Shown here one piece after another: positions 1-8,343 of a stretch of 64,000 nt of DNA. This DNA is from Phormidium tanganyikae FI6-MK23 (GTDB lineage Bacteria > Cyanobacteriota > Cyanobacteriia > Leptolyngbyales > Leptolyngbyaceae). Position 1 is the stretch's first letter, and the number at the start of each line of letters is the position of its first letter. The stretch is taken from NCBI GenBank assembly GCA_019359175.1, contig JAHHHU010000005.1, positions 1 to 64,000 on the forward strand, written 5' to 3'. A program made the position numbers and the translations under genes. The notes under the pieces were generated by a model that saw only the letters and a list, made by a program, of their open reading frames with translations, ran no database searches and was not told the origin of the DNA.

Positions 1-80
1 GGCTTTCCTTTCTCTGGCTTCTAAACTATTCTGTTGTATAAGGTTCAGGCACTGGTGAAGTGCTTCGCTCTCGCTTGGCT

Positions 81-113
81 TCCCTCACCGCTTAACCAAT
101 ATAGCGTGAGGGA
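81..113. other. Inverted repeat upstream of glyQ
   Basis: An 8-bp arm TCCCTCAC (81-88) pairs with GTGAGGGA (106-113), and an inner GCT/AGC pairing lies across one bulged base. The loop is about 10 nt. No T-run follows on the plus strand, so it is not a standard intrinsic terminator. It sits about 115 bp before the glyQ start and may be the end of an upstream unit or a leader structure. Nothing else is recognisable in bases 1-228. Confidence 0.4.
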
Positions 114-228
114 CAGGAGGGTGTCAACACCATTTTCAAAGTTTCTTTTAATGTGCTCCCAAACGTCCTCGGTGACTGCCTTTAAGCGACAATAGGCAGG
201 TGGATTTCGTTGACGGGGATTAGGGAAC

Positions 229-1116
229 GTGAATTTTCAGTCTGTGATTTCGACGCTGAATGGGTTTTGGGCGGAGCGGGGTTGCTTGGTGGTGCAGCCT
301 TACGATACGGAGAAGGGGGCGGGGACGAAGAGTCCGCATACGTTTTTGAGGGCGATCGGTCCTGAGCCTTGGGCGGTTGCTTATGTGGAGCCTTGCCGCC
401 GTCCGGGGGATGGGCGGTATGGGGAGAATCCGAATCGGGTGCAGCATTATTATCAGTATCAGGTTTTGATTAAGCCGTCGCCTGACAATATTCAGGAGGT
501 TTATTTGGAGTCGCTGAAGGCGTTGGGGATTCAGCCGGAGGATCATGATATTCGGTTTGTGGAGGATAACTGGGAGGATGCGGCGGTTGGGGCGTGGGGC
601 GTGGGTTGGGAGGTTTGGTTGGATGGGATGGAGGTGACGCAGTTTACTTATTTTCAGCAGTGTGGGGGGATTGATTGTCGTCCGGTTTCTATTGAGATTA
701 CTTACGGGCTGGAACGGTTGACGATGTACCTGCAAGGGGTGAACTCGATTTTTGATATTCGGTGGAATGATGCGATCACTTATGGTGATGTGCATCTGCA
801 AGGGGAGATCGAGAGTTCGACGTATAATTTTGAGGCATCGAATCCGGAGCTGCTGTTTACGCTGTTTAAGTTGTTTGAGCAGGAGGCGGAACAACTGATG
901 CAGAGGGGGTTGGTGTTGCCTGCTTATGATCAGGTGCTGAAGTGTTCGCACACGTTTAATTTGTTGGATGCGCGTGGGGTGATTTCGGTGACGGAACGGG
1001 CGCGGTATATTGGGCGGGTGCGGAATTTGGCGCGGCAGGTGGCGCAGCTTTATTTGAAACAGCGTGAGGAGTTGGGGTTTCCGTTGTTGAAGGGGGAAGA
1101 GGTTAAGGCAGGTTAG
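229..1116 (+). CDS. glyQ: Glycyl-tRNA synthetase alpha subunit
   Basis: This is the alpha chain of the bacterial heterotetrameric (alpha2beta2) class II glycyl-tRNA synthetase, which charges tRNA-Gly in the cytoplasm. The 295-residue product is full length for GlyQ. It carries the highly conserved N-terminal block ([33 protein letters not shown]) and the later FTYFQQCGG and EITYGLERL segments, which form the class II catalytic fold. The start is a GTG preceded by a purine-rich GGGGATTAGGGA stretch. The beta subunit gene glyS is not adjacent, as is common in cyanobacteria. Codons end in G unusually often, which leaves a long meaningless open frame on the opposite strand. An intrinsic terminator follows the stop directly. 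Confidence 0.97.
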   Translation: MNFQSVISTLNGFWAERGCLVVQPYDTEKGAGTKSPHTFLRAIGPEPWAVAYVEPCRRPGDGRYGENPNRVQHYYQYQVLIKPSPDNIQEVYLESLKALGIQPEDHDIRFVEDNWEDAAVGAWGVGWEVWLDGMEVTQFTYFQQCGGIDCRPVSIEITYGLERLTMYLQGVNSIFDIRWNDAITYGDVHLQGEIESSTYNFEASNPELLFTLFKLFEQEAEQLMQRGLVLPAYDQVLKCSHTFNLLDARGVISVTERARYIGRVRNLARQVAQLYLKQREELGFPLLKGEEVKAG

Positions 1117-1124
1117 ACATATTA

Positions 1125-1167
1125 AAAAGAGCGGTCGCACATCGAAAGGAATGGCGATCGCTCTTTT
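1125..1167 (+). terminator. Intrinsic terminator after glyQ, containing HIP1
   Basis: Left arm AAAAGAGCGGTCGC (1125-1138) pairs with GCGATCGCTCTTTT (1154-1167), with one G-U wobble, across a 15-nt loop. The right arm contains the HIP1 octamer GCGATCGC (1154-1161) and ends in a T-run. Because the left arm begins with A-residues, the element can also terminate transcription arriving on the minus strand from the pseudogene at 1170-1662. Confidence 0.8.
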
Positions 1168-1169
1168 AA

Positions 1170-1662
1170 CTACTCAGGATGCTTGGTTGAAGAAGATTGC
1201 GGATGAATAAGATTGGTGCATAAATCAGCTATTTCAACGATTATTTCTCCCACCTCAAACAGAAAAGAGTAATACTCGAATCCATACAAACCATTCAGTG
1301 CATTCGTCTTTGACAGTTTCAGATGAGTTGCTTGTTTACCTGGATCAAGATGTGATAAATCACCAAACGTTCTTGCTCTGAGTAGGTCTAGCAGAGACAA
1401 GGCTGGCAGATCTGGAATTTGTTCAATAATCTGACCAGTCAAAGCTTTCGAGTTTAAGAGTTCTTCAAAAACTGTGTAGAGTTGATCCCACTGAATAAAA
1501 ATACATCGGATTGTTTTCCGCAGACTTGCCGAATATAGTTGTCAATCTTGTATATGCTGACGAGATCGTTCTTCTGAATAAATCTGCGAAAGTGAAGAAG
1601 ATAGGCTTCAAGCTGCTCTACCGCCAATACCAGCGAGTCATTGGAGTCTCATGTTTGCTCAT
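1170..1662 (-). pseudogene. Frameshifted gene of unknown function
   Basis: Protein-like sequence runs through all three minus-strand frames in succession. An ATG at 1662 begins MSKHETP and is closed by a stop at 1618-1620. The next frame is open from about 1648 and reads SLVLAVEQLEAYLLHFRRF, ending at 1454-1456. The third frame is open from 1541 and reads IFIQWDQLYTVFEELLN, then continues through TTG 1442 to the stop at 1170. Joined across two frameshifts, the pieces give roughly 160 residues of mostly alpha-helical character with no domain I recognise. I infer a decayed or mis-sequenced gene. The largest intact piece, 90 residues from TTG 1442, is unlikely to be the native protein because coding-like sequence continues upstream of it. 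Confidence 0.6.
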
Positions 1663-1804
1663 CGTTTTTCTTGTGTGAACTTGAGGTGATTAATTCAGTG
1701 TTACAGCTAGTTTGCCCAGAGCAGTGAAGCATACAGAGATCGGATTAAGTTGTTGATCGCGTTCCCGTTTCAACTAAAATCACGATCGACATAACAAATA
1801 TCGC

Positions 1805-1907
1805 GCTTGTCGTTAGAAACGTCGTGCTTGTCGTTAGAAACGTCGCGATTTTTAGCTAAAAATCGAAATTCTACTTAGAGAAATCGCGCTTGTCGTTAGA
1901 AACGTCG
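1805..1907. repeat. Three copies of a 20-bp direct repeat
   Basis: GCTTGTCGTTAGAAACGTCG occurs exactly at 1805-1824, 1826-1845 and 1888-1907. The first two copies are head-to-tail with one base between them, and the third follows 42 bp later. Copies 2 and 3 are each followed by CGATTTTT. The irregular spacing rules out CRISPR. The function is unknown. Confidence 0.9.
1846..1865. repeat. Perfect 20-bp palindrome between repeat copies
   Basis: CGATTTTTAGCTAAAAATCG is a perfect inverted repeat with no spacer. It lies between the second and third copies of the 20-bp direct repeat, and its first half (CGATTTTT) also follows the third copy. It could be a dimeric protein-binding site or part of a small repeated element. 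Confidence 0.85.
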
Positions 1908-2106
1908 CGATTTTTTCAACTTAGCAAATCATTTTTGTGCAAATGGCTCGTAATTACGCTGAATCAACAGCAATTACATAAGCGTGATTACTCAGCTTCG
2001 CTAGAAATTTTCATCGAAAAAATATCATTCTTTGCGCCTTTTGCTGAACTGAAACGAGACAGCGGTAAGCCAAGCTAACAGGAGTAGTTTATACAGAGGT
2101 GCATAT

Positions 2107-2505
2107 ATGCCCCGTCAAAAAAGAACGTCAAGAATTTTGGAAAAAGCTGAACTCCGGATCTCTGGACTCAAAGCAGTCGATCCGATGATGGATTTCGGCG
2201 ATTCTCGAAGCTTAGTGCAGATGAGTGTGCAAATGGGTCGATTGCGCGATCGCATTGAAGACTACAATCGCGCTTTGGCAGAGATCGATTCTTCTAAAAG
2301 GGAGATCGACGAACTAGAAAAGAGCTTGGCGGACTTGACCGATCGCATGTTGATCGGGGTGGCGTTCAAGTATGGAAAAGATAGCCGCCAGTATGAGATG
2401 GCGGGCGGAATGCGGAAAAGCGATCGCATTCGTAAAAGCAGCACAGCGCGAATTAAAGCGACTAAAGCAGCAAAGTCTTCTGATGAGATTGAGCAAAGCG
2501 CTTGA
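2107..2505 (+). CDS. Conserved hypothetical coiled-coil protein
   Basis: The product is a 132-residue, strongly charged protein with no signal peptide or membrane segment. Residues about 45-80 form a heptad-rich region with repeated Leu/Ile and Glu/Lys (RLRDRIEDYN, EIDELEKSLADL), indicating a coiled coil. The C-terminus is rich in Lys, Arg and Ser (RKSDRIRKSS), which suggests nucleic-acid contact but does not prove it. The ATG start follows a GAGG ribosome-binding sequence about ten bases upstream. The gene stands alone and is closed by a clear terminator. I do not recognise the family. Confidence 0.75.
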   Translation: MPRQKRTSRILEKAELRISGLKAVDPMMDFGDSRSLVQMSVQMGRLRDRIEDYNRALAEIDSSKREIDELEKSLADLTDRMLIGVAFKYGKDSRQYEMAGGMRKSDRIRKSSTARIKATKAAKSSDEIEQSA

Positions 2506-2520
2506 CGGAAATGAAGGCTG

Positions 2521-2562
2521 AAAATAGCGATCGCTCAATATCAAAAAGCGATCGCCATTTTT
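2521..2562 (+). terminator. Intrinsic terminator with two HIP1 octamers
   Basis: AAAATAGCGATCGCT (2521-2535) pairs with AGCGATCGCCATTTT (2547-2561) with one A/C mismatch, and a T-run follows. Both arms are built on GCGATCGC. It lies 16 bp after the stop of the coiled-coil gene. Confidence 0.75.
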
Positions 2563-2658
2563 GTCAAAGAACGATTTGAATTCTGAGCGGTAGACCTCTG
2601 CTTCCCGTAAGATATTCTTAATATTTCTTGACAGTGAAGCTAGAGGGAGAACACAGGC

Positions 2659-3135
2659 ATGAACTTAAGTGAAACGCTGGAGCCGATCGCGCAATCTTTC
2701 CGCTCTCTGAATGTGCCGGAACCGATCGTACATTGGGGACATCCCGCAATGATGGGGATTGTGGTCTTTGTAATGGGCGGATATGCGGCTTGGGCAGGTT
2801 GGAAAGGGCGATTGGCGGACGATAAAGAAGCTGCGGCAAAAAATCGAGCGGATCATCGAAAGTTGATGCCTTTGGTGGTGCTATTCATGACGCTGGGGGC
2901 AACTGGAGGCGTTTTGTCATTGGTGATGCAGAAGAAGCCGATTTTAGAGAGTCCGCATTTTCTCACCGGCATGGTCGTGTTGGGATTGCTTTACTTGAAT
3001 GGAGCCATTTCGTTTTCGGGTTTTGGGGGCAACAAGCCTGGTTTGAGATTGTTTCACGCTTACTTGGGAACTGCGATCGCTGGAATTCTAATACTTCATG
3101 CTGTATTTGGAATCAAGCTCGGCTTGTCGATCTAA
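2659..3135 (+). CDS. DUF4079 family membrane protein
   Basis: The 158-residue integral membrane protein has four predicted transmembrane helices, at about 28-48, 70-92, 100-120 and 130-155. Histidines lie near the membrane faces (HWGHP near residue 25, SPHFLTG near 100, FHAYLG near 133 and LHAVFG near 147), a pattern like haem-binding cytochrome b561-type proteins. DUF4079 proteins are found in cyanobacteria and plant chloroplasts. Their biochemical role is not established, and haem binding here is inference. The start follows GAGGGAGAACACAGGC, which contains a good Shine-Dalgarno sequence. Confidence 0.85.
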   Translation: MNLSETLEPIAQSFRSLNVPEPIVHWGHPAMMGIVVFVMGGYAAWAGWKGRLADDKEAAAKNRADHRKLMPLVVLFMTLGATGGVLSLVMQKKPILESPHFLTGMVVLGLLYLNGAISFSGFGGNKPGLRLFHAYLGTAIAGILILHAVFGIKLGLSI

Positions 3136-3153
3136 AAACATTTGCAAAAGTTG

Positions 3154-3186
3154 AAAAGGAGTTAGCGATCGCTGACTCCTTTTTTT
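3154..3186 (+). terminator. Intrinsic terminator after DUF4079 gene, HIP1 at apex
   Basis: AAAAGGAGTTAGC (3154-3166) pairs with GCTGACTCCTTTT (3171-3183), with one wobble, around a GATC loop. A run of T continues to 3186. The apex is the HIP1 octamer GCGATCGC (3165-3172). Confidence 0.85.
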
Positions 3187-3244
3187 GTGGTTTAGAGAAA
3201 TCTCTGGGCACTCTAAGTCAGTTTTGAATCGCTGAGAGTAAAGC

Positions 3245-5473
3245 ATGAGTTCTGCCAGTGTGGTCGTTTGGTGTTTGGCTTACATTGTGGGATTGCTTAT
3301 GACAGCGGCTCCGTTTGGAAGTGCGATCGTATTCCTCTGCGGTGTGATTTGTGCGATCGTGCTTCCAAGATTGAAGCCGAGACGAACGATTTCACGGATT
3401 TGGATCATTGCAGGCGTGATCGGACTTGCGGCGGGACTTTATTTACAGATTCGGACACCGCAGCCGAGCGCGATCGACATTAGCCGATTTGTGCCGAAAG
3501 AGAAGCAAGAAGTGACCGTATCAGGAACAGTCGAAGAACTGCCGAAGCTGACTCGCAGCGGAAAGCTACAGATTTGGTTGAATGTGACGGGATTTGGAGA
3601 GCAGAAGGCAGACGGAAAGCTTTATGTAACTTTGGCGAAAGTGGATGGAGAGGACTTGTATCCGAGGCAAGCGATCTCAATTCAAGGCAATCTCTACAAA
3701 CCCAAGCCGAAGATGAATCCGGGCGGGTTTGATTTTCAGAAATATTTGGCGCAAGAAGGCAGTTTTGCGGGGTTAAGCGGAACAGCGATTCGGTTACTCG
3801 ATACGAATCAGAAACCGAATTGGGGATGGTGGATGATTCAGAAACAGATTGTGCGATCGCAAGCCAAACAATTTGGAGATGCAGAAGGAGCGCTGATCAG
3901 TGCAATGGTGATCGGCGGTCGAGTGGTTGATATTCCTTTTGACATTAAGAATGCGTTCAGTAAGATCGGGCTATCTCATGCGCTGGCTGCATCGGGATTC
4001 CAAGTAACGCTAATTTTAGGAGTATTACTAGCATTAACGCGACGGCTTCCCAAGTCAGTACAGTTTGGAACCGGAGCGGCAGGACTAATCATTTTTATGG
4101 GGCTGACTGGAATGCAGCCTGCGGTATTTCGAGCGGTGCTGATGGGATTTGCAGTTCTGTTTGGAGTTCTGTTTGAGAGACGAGTTAAACCATTACAGTC
4201 GTTATTGATCGTTGCAGTCATTTTGCTAATCGTAAATCCGTTGTGGATTTGGAATCTAGGATTTCAATTTAGCTTTTTAGCAACGTTGGGATTGCTAATC
4301 ACAGTTCCGGCAATTTCAAAGCGGTTAGATTGGCTGCCGACCATTTTCGTTCCCGCGATCGCAGTTCCAATCGCTGCATTAATCTGGACATTACCCCTAC
4401 AACTTTTTGCATTCGGAATGGTTTCCCCATATTGCATTCCAGCAAATGTAGCAGCAACGATATTTATTTCTTGGATTAGCATTGGTGGAATTATTAACGC
4501 GGGATTGAATTTGATTTCACCAGCGATCGCAAATCTCACCACACCGTTTCTGTACTATCCAACCGATTACTTAATTAAAGGAGTCAAGTTCTTCTGTCAA
4601 CTGCCGGGAAACTCGATCGCAGTTGGAACAATTTCACTGATATTGATGCTTACTTTGTATGGATTAATCTGCGCGCCTTGGATTCTGCCTCGCTACCAGC
4701 GGCAATGGTGGGCATTTCTCTTAGTTGGAATCAGTTTGGTATTTATTCCGGCGTGGTATATGCGATCGAACTTACTGCAAATCACCGCATTCTCTGTCGG
4801 TCAAGATCCGGTGATGGTAATTCAGGATCACGGACGAGTCGGATTAATTAATAGCGGAGATGCGAATGCGGTTCGGTTCACGATCTTGCCGTTTTTGCAG
4901 AAAGAAGGCGTAAATCGGATTGATTGGGCTGTTGCAGTTTCTCCATCAGATGGCTGGAGTACATTACTAGAAGAATTGCCGATTCGATCGCTGTATGACT
5001 TGTCTGGCAAAAAGCAGTCAGCCGTCTCACTTGAAGCGATCGAGCAACTCACGGCACAAAAAGGAAAGCATTTACCAATCACAGCGAGACAAGCGATTAA
5101 AACAGGCGCGATCGAAATTCAGCCGCTCAACATCGAACCAACTATCCTACAGCTTGGAATCGGCCAGCAACGATGGTTGTGGCTGAAAGATTTACCGAAT
5201 GTCAGCCAGAGACAAGCGTTAGGTAGTGGTTTGAGTGGAAATGAGATTCTCTGGTGGTCGGGGCGGAGATTGCAGCCGAAACTCATGACGCAAATGCAGC
5301 CGAAAATTGCGATCGCATACTCGAAAACCATTCACCCGGAAACGCTGCGTCAGTTGCAACTAGGACTCGTTCAGATTTATCAAACCGAAGTGAATGGAGC
5401 GCTGCAATGGTCGAAAAATCAGGGGTTTAAAACAACTTTGGAAGATGATGAGTCAGAGGCTTCGTTCCTGTAG
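3245..5473 (+). CDS. ComEC/Rec2-family membrane protein with degenerate C-terminal MBL domain
   Basis: ComEC proteins form the inner-membrane channel for DNA uptake in natural transformation. The 742-residue product has the expected order: N-terminal helices (about 1-75), a soluble DUF4131 OB-like region (about 85-190), a polytopic Competence domain (about 200-510, including GLSHALAASGFQVTL) and a C-terminal metallo-beta-lactamase-like region (about 515-735). The last region starts with a VGQ motif (AFSVGQDPVM). However, where the family has a metal-binding T-H-x-x-x-D-H block, this protein reads AVSPSDGW. The putative nuclease domain is therefore probably inactive or only structural. The gene stands alone, ahead of tRNA-Ser. 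The family call is firm, but a role in competence is inferred. Confidence 0.88.
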   Translation: MSSASVVVWCLAYIVGLLMTAAPFGSAIVFLCGVICAIVLPRLKPRRTISRIWIIAGVIGLAAGLYLQIRTPQPSAIDISRFVPKEKQEVTVSGTVEELPKLTRSGKLQIWLNVTGFGEQKADGKLYVTLAKVDGEDLYPRQAISIQGNLYKPKPKMNPGGFDFQKYLAQEGSFAGLSGTAIRLLDTNQKPNWGWWMIQKQIVRSQAKQFGDAEGALISAMVIGGRVVDIPFDIKNAFSKIGLSHALAASGFQVTLILGVLLALTRRLPKSVQFGTGAAGLIIFMGLTGMQPAVFRAVLMGFAVLFGVLFERRVKPLQSLLIVAVILLIVNPLWIWNLGFQFSFLATLGLLITVPAISKRLDWLPTIFVPAIAVPIAALIWTLPLQLFAFGMVSPYCIPANVAATIFISWISIGGIINAGLNLISPAIANLTTPFLYYPTDYLIKGVKFFCQLPGNSIAVGTISLILMLTLYGLICAPWILPRYQRQWWAFLLVGISLVFIPAWYMRSNLLQITAFSVGQDPVMVIQDHGRVGLINSGDANAVRFTILPFLQKEGVNRIDWAVAVSPSDGWSTLLEELPIRSLYDLSGKKQSAVSLEAIEQLTAQKGKHLPITARQAIKTGAIEIQPLNIEPTILQLGIGQQRWLWLKDLPNVSQRQALGSGLSGNEILWWSGRRLQPKLMTQMQPKIAIAYSKTIHPETLRQLQLGLVQIYQTEVNGALQWSKNQGFKTTLEDDESEASFL

Positions 5474-5496
5474 TATATTGGTTGAGCGTATCACCT

Positions 5497-5581
5497 GGAG
5501 AGGTGGCAGAGCGGTTGAATGCGGCGCACTCGAAATGCGTTTTGGGGAAACTCAACGGGAGTTCGAATCTCCCCCTCTCCG
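5497..5581 (+). tRNA. tRNA-Ser (anticodon CGA)
   Basis: This is an 85-nt class II tRNA. Acceptor GGAGAGG pairs with CCTCTCC and G is the discriminator base. The D-arm contains AGCGGTTGAA, the anticodon loop CTCGAAA has anticodon CGA at 5531-5533, and the long variable arm (GTTTTGGGGAAACTCAAC) is typical of serine tRNAs. The T-arm has GTTCGAATC. It reads UCG codons. No CCA is encoded. Confidence 0.97.
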
Positions 5582-5584
5582 TTT

Positions 5585-6661
5585 TTAAGTTTGAGTAGTT
5601 TTCACCATCTGTTGCCAGCGGCGTAGGATGACACGATCGTATGGTTTCCAGAAGTTGGGGATTGGAGGATTAGAAGGCTGTTTCTCGGTGATGGTTTCGA
5701 GAGTGTGAGATCGCTCTAGTTTCTGCTGTTTTGGAAGTGCAAGGAGCGGTTGAGCGAGGGTTTTGACGATCGCAACTAGGGTTACTTTATAAACTCCGGG
5801 ACGAAGTAAAAGAGCAAAATCGCCTTTCAAACTGCGAAAAATCCAGCGAAACATCAACGCATAATCGCCTGCAAGATAGCTTTTGCTGAGTAGATTATTG
5901 TAAAAAGCAGTATTCGCCCATCGACGAACAGAACTCGGTAACTCTGGGTGACGCTGATAGATGCGCGACATAATTAGCTCGTAGAAATGCGCCATCGTTG
6001 TACATTTCGTGGACATGCTGCCGCTGTACTGTCGATAACCGATGAGATATTCAGGCACGATCGCAAAACGATAATGTTCAGAAATTCGTAGATACAAATC
6101 CCAATCTTCACAGGTTTTAAGCTCAGTATTGTAGTTGCCGACAGTATCAATACAACTGCGGCGAAACATTGTCGTACTTGCATTATCTAAGAAGTTGTAA
6201 AACACAAGAACTGCTAAAACGTTTCCTTCAACTGCACCCAATTTGCCAAACGGAGAGTAACCTTTGATGTCACCTACGTCATTCAAATACATCGACCAAG
6301 AGTAGACTAAACCGATCGATGAATCCGCAGCTTCTAAACAACGAACGTGCTTTTCTAACCGTTCAGAATACCAAATGTCATCCGCATCGATCGGCGCAAT
6401 GTATTCACCTGACGAATGTTGAATTGCTAAGTTTCGAGAAGCAGAAACACCAGAATTTTCTTGTTGAATCAGTCGAATTCGATCGTCATTCTCGGCATAC
6501 GATCGCACAATTTCCGCAGTACGATCGACAGAACCATCATCAATGACTATCACCTCAAAGTCACGATAGGTTTGCGCCAAAATTGATTTGAGCGTATCCG
6601 AAATGAATGCTTCAGCATTGTAAGCAGCAATCACCACTGAAACTAGCGGACTAGATCCCAT
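5585..6661 (-). CDS. Family 2 glycosyltransferase
   Basis: The protein should transfer a sugar from a nucleotide-sugar donor to a polysaccharide or lipid acceptor. It has 358 residues. The N-terminal GT-A domain (about 5-230) shows the GT2 signature VSVVIAAYNAE, the EVIVIDDGSVD block and a catalytic-site DADD (residues about 94-97, IDADDIWY). The later ED motif is seen as CEDWDLYLR. The C-terminal third is basic and carries no clear transmembrane helix. It ends four bases after the tRNA-Ser on the opposite strand. The substrate cannot be told from sequence. Confidence 0.9.
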   Translation of the reverse strand: MGSSPLVSVVIAAYNAEAFISDTLKSILAQTYRDFEVIVIDDGSVDRTAEIVRSYAENDDRIRLIQQENSGVSASRNLAIQHSSGEYIAPIDADDIWYSERLEKHVRCLEAADSSIGLVYSWSMYLNDVGDIKGYSPFGKLGAVEGNVLAVLVFYNFLDNASTTMFRRSCIDTVGNYNTELKTCEDWDLYLRISEHYRFAIVPEYLIGYRQYSGSMSTKCTTMAHFYELIMSRIYQRHPELPSSVRRWANTAFYNNLLSKSYLAGDYALMFRWIFRSLKGDFALLLRPGVYKVTLVAIVKTLAQPLLALPKQQKLERSHTLETITEKQPSNPPIPNFWKPYDRVILRRWQQMVKTTQT

Positions 6662-6846
6662 TCACTTCCTCCTTAAGCGCTCTGAAATATTCTTAGCCGA
6701 AATCTGCGACTTGGCAAGCTTCCCTCGCAGGAACAAAAGCCGAAGGTTGCATTTCTAACAAGAGAGAGAGGGTTTCTCTACTGTAAGGGGCAGGATACGA
6801 GGCGATGAAACCGTTACGCTGAAGCTGACAATTCAAGGAGAATGTC

Positions 6847-7029
6847 ATGGACTTTGAATCACGATCGCGACGCAATTTTACATACATGATGTGGATGCTT
6901 GGAACGGCATTTATTCCGGTCGGTTTGAGTTTTGCGCCTGGAAGTTCCTTGCAATTTCTATTTTTAGGATTAGGAATTACCTTATTTTTGATGGGCCATT
7001 TCATGTATCGAGATGCTTGGACTCGCTAA
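6847..7029 (+). CDS. Small two-helix membrane protein
   Basis: The product is a 60-residue protein with two hydrophobic segments (about 13-30 and 34-52) separated by a short loop containing Pro and Gly. The N-terminus is basic (ESRSRRN). The ATG follows AAGGAG at good spacing, which supports real translation. The last bases overlap the stop of the convergent SGNH hydrolase gene. I do not recognise the family, but small proteins like this are common in cyanobacteria. Confidence 0.65.
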   Translation: MDFESRSRRNFTYMMWMLGTAFIPVGLSFAPGSSLQFLFLGLGITLFLMGHFMYRDAWTR

Positions 7030-7724
7030 GGCTTTTTAGGTAGTATCTTCTCTAAAGATTGAAACCAGCGATTCGCCATTTTTTGTTCTCCAGATTCGTT
7101 TGGATGCAACCCATCATAGGTATCTTGTTGCACATCAAACCCGCTGAATTGATCGACTAAAATGACTGGACTTGTTTGAGAACTTGTCGATCGAGCTAAT
7201 GCCGCAATTTGCTGATTAAACTGTTGCGTTAATGCCTCGCCGCCCGAAGAAGGAATCAATTGTGCAATTAATATCTTCAACTTCGGATTTCGTTGCCGCA
7301 TGACCTCGATTAGCTTTTGCAATTCTGCGATCGTGCTTTCAAAACTCTGTCCTCCCAACACATCATTCGTTCCAAGATGAATCAATACAATGTCCGGCTT
7401 TGCATCTTGTGACCATTGATCAATCCGCGCGAGAACTTCATCCGCTTGCCAACCCCAATGTCCCTCGTGGTCTTGATCAAAGTCAGATTTAGGTGCATTA
7501 CCAAGATAGTTCGATTTCGTTGAACCGACGAAATTTACGTCATATCCTGCGGCTCGAAGTTGGAGCCAGAGTGGGCGACGGTAGCTGTTGTAGTTGCGAT
7601 CAGCTTGTGTGATCGAATCGCCTAGCGGCATGATCCGCACACCCGTTGGAGTACCATCTACTGAAGAAGTCGGAGTGCAGCCAATTAGCAGAAATAGAAC
7701 TGCGCTCCAAAACTGTTTCGTCAT
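7026..7724 (-). CDS. SGNH/GDSL-family hydrolase, lipoprotein
   Basis: This is a serine esterase of the SGNH fold, probably acting on an acyl or acetyl ester at the cell envelope. The chosen ATG (7724) starts a lipoprotein signal with lipobox LLIGC (Cys16). Longer open sequence upstream belongs to the preceding gene. Block I is GDSITQ with the catalytic Ser, block III is the GTNDV motif, and block V DGLHPN supplies the catalytic Asp and His. The length of 232 residues is normal. The start overlaps the stop of the upstream cytochrome b561-like gene by four bases (ATGA), so the two are co-transcribed. Confidence 0.9.
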   Translation of the reverse strand: MTKQFWSAVLFLLIGCTPTSSVDGTPTGVRIMPLGDSITQADRNYNSYRRPLWLQLRAAGYDVNFVGSTKSNYLGNAPKSDFDQDHEGHWGWQADEVLARIDQWSQDAKPDIVLIHLGTNDVLGGQSFESTIAELQKLIEVMRQRNPKLKILIAQLIPSSGGEALTQQFNQQIAALARSTSSQTSPVILVDQFSGFDVQQDTYDGLHPNESGEQKMANRWFQSLEKILPKKP

Positions 7725-8296
7725 GCGGTTTTTAGTCTTGACTTGAGGAAATTGTTTAACCGTCGCCAATTGGCGCGAACCACTTTCCATTGTGCGCTCG
7801 TATGCAACACGACAAACGCCAAAAACGTATAAGACAGCCAAAAATGGGCGCTGCGTCCAACTTCAACCATTGCGGAGTTTTGCGGAAACAGATCCGGTAG
7901 AACGATTCCAAAGAATTTTACATTATTTGGTCGGGATGAATTCGAGAGTAAGAATCCCGTGATCGGAACTGTCCACATAAACACATACAAACCCATATGC
8001 AGCGCGAACGTTTTGAACCAAGCGGGAGTGAATTTTGGCGATCGCTTCGTGTATTTCTTCCACCAGACTTGTAGAAGTAGAAAAATCCGCCAAGTCAGCA
8101 GCGCCATCGATAAAACAGCGATCGATTTGTGAAAATCGTACATCGAGCCTCGATACGAGACAGAGCGATCGAGTTGTGACATGAATGTTCCGGTCACGAA
8201 TAGAACCAGGTATGCCCAACTCATCCACCAATGCACCGACATTAATTGCTTGAACGCACTATTCAATCTAGGTTTGAGTGCTTGAACGATGGACAC
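7721..8296 (-). CDS. Cytochrome b561-like membrane protein
   Basis: The 191-residue, four-helix protein has histidines in the positions expected for haem b ligation: VHWWM (about 21), DFHKS (about 55), ALHMG (about 99), AHFWLSY (about 149) and VLHTS (about 163). The fold matches bacterial cytochrome b561/thiosulfate-reductase b subunits. Such proteins move electrons across or within the membrane. The partner is unknown, although translational coupling to the SGNH lipoprotein downstream suggests the two are made together. Confidence 0.8.
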   Translation of the reverse strand: MSIVQALKPRLNSAFKQLMSVHWWMSWAYLVLFVTGTFMSQLDRSVSYRGSMYDFHKSIAVLSMALLTWRIFLLLQVWWKKYTKRSPKFTPAWFKTFALHMGLYVFMWTVPITGFLLSNSSRPNNVKFFGIVLPDLFPQNSAMVEVGRSAHFWLSYTFLAFVVLHTSAQWKVVRANWRRLNNFLKSRLKTA

Positions 8297-8343
8297 GGCA
8301 TTCCTCTCAAAGCTAAAGTTTCATTAAGTTTAGACGCTCAAGA

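Larger units (their letters stand above)
1663..2106. other. Intergenic region with repeats
   Basis: This 444-bp stretch has no convincing gene. It contains the three direct repeats and the palindrome listed separately. A 62-codon open frame at 1890-2078 begins inside a repeat copy and has no family resemblance, so it is not called. Confidence 0.5.

Noticed and set aside
220-1140. 306-codon open frame on the minus strand over glyQ
   Set aside because: It is a by-product of G-ending codons in glyQ. The predicted peptide is low-complexity and Pro/Arg/His rich, with no family resemblance.
1805-1907. Possible CRISPR array
   Set aside because: Only three short copies with spacings of 1 and 42 bp are present. 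Regular spacers and cas genes are absent.
1890-2078. 62-codon ORF after the repeat field
   Set aside because: It begins inside a repeat copy, has no ribosome-binding sequence and shows no protein-like pattern.
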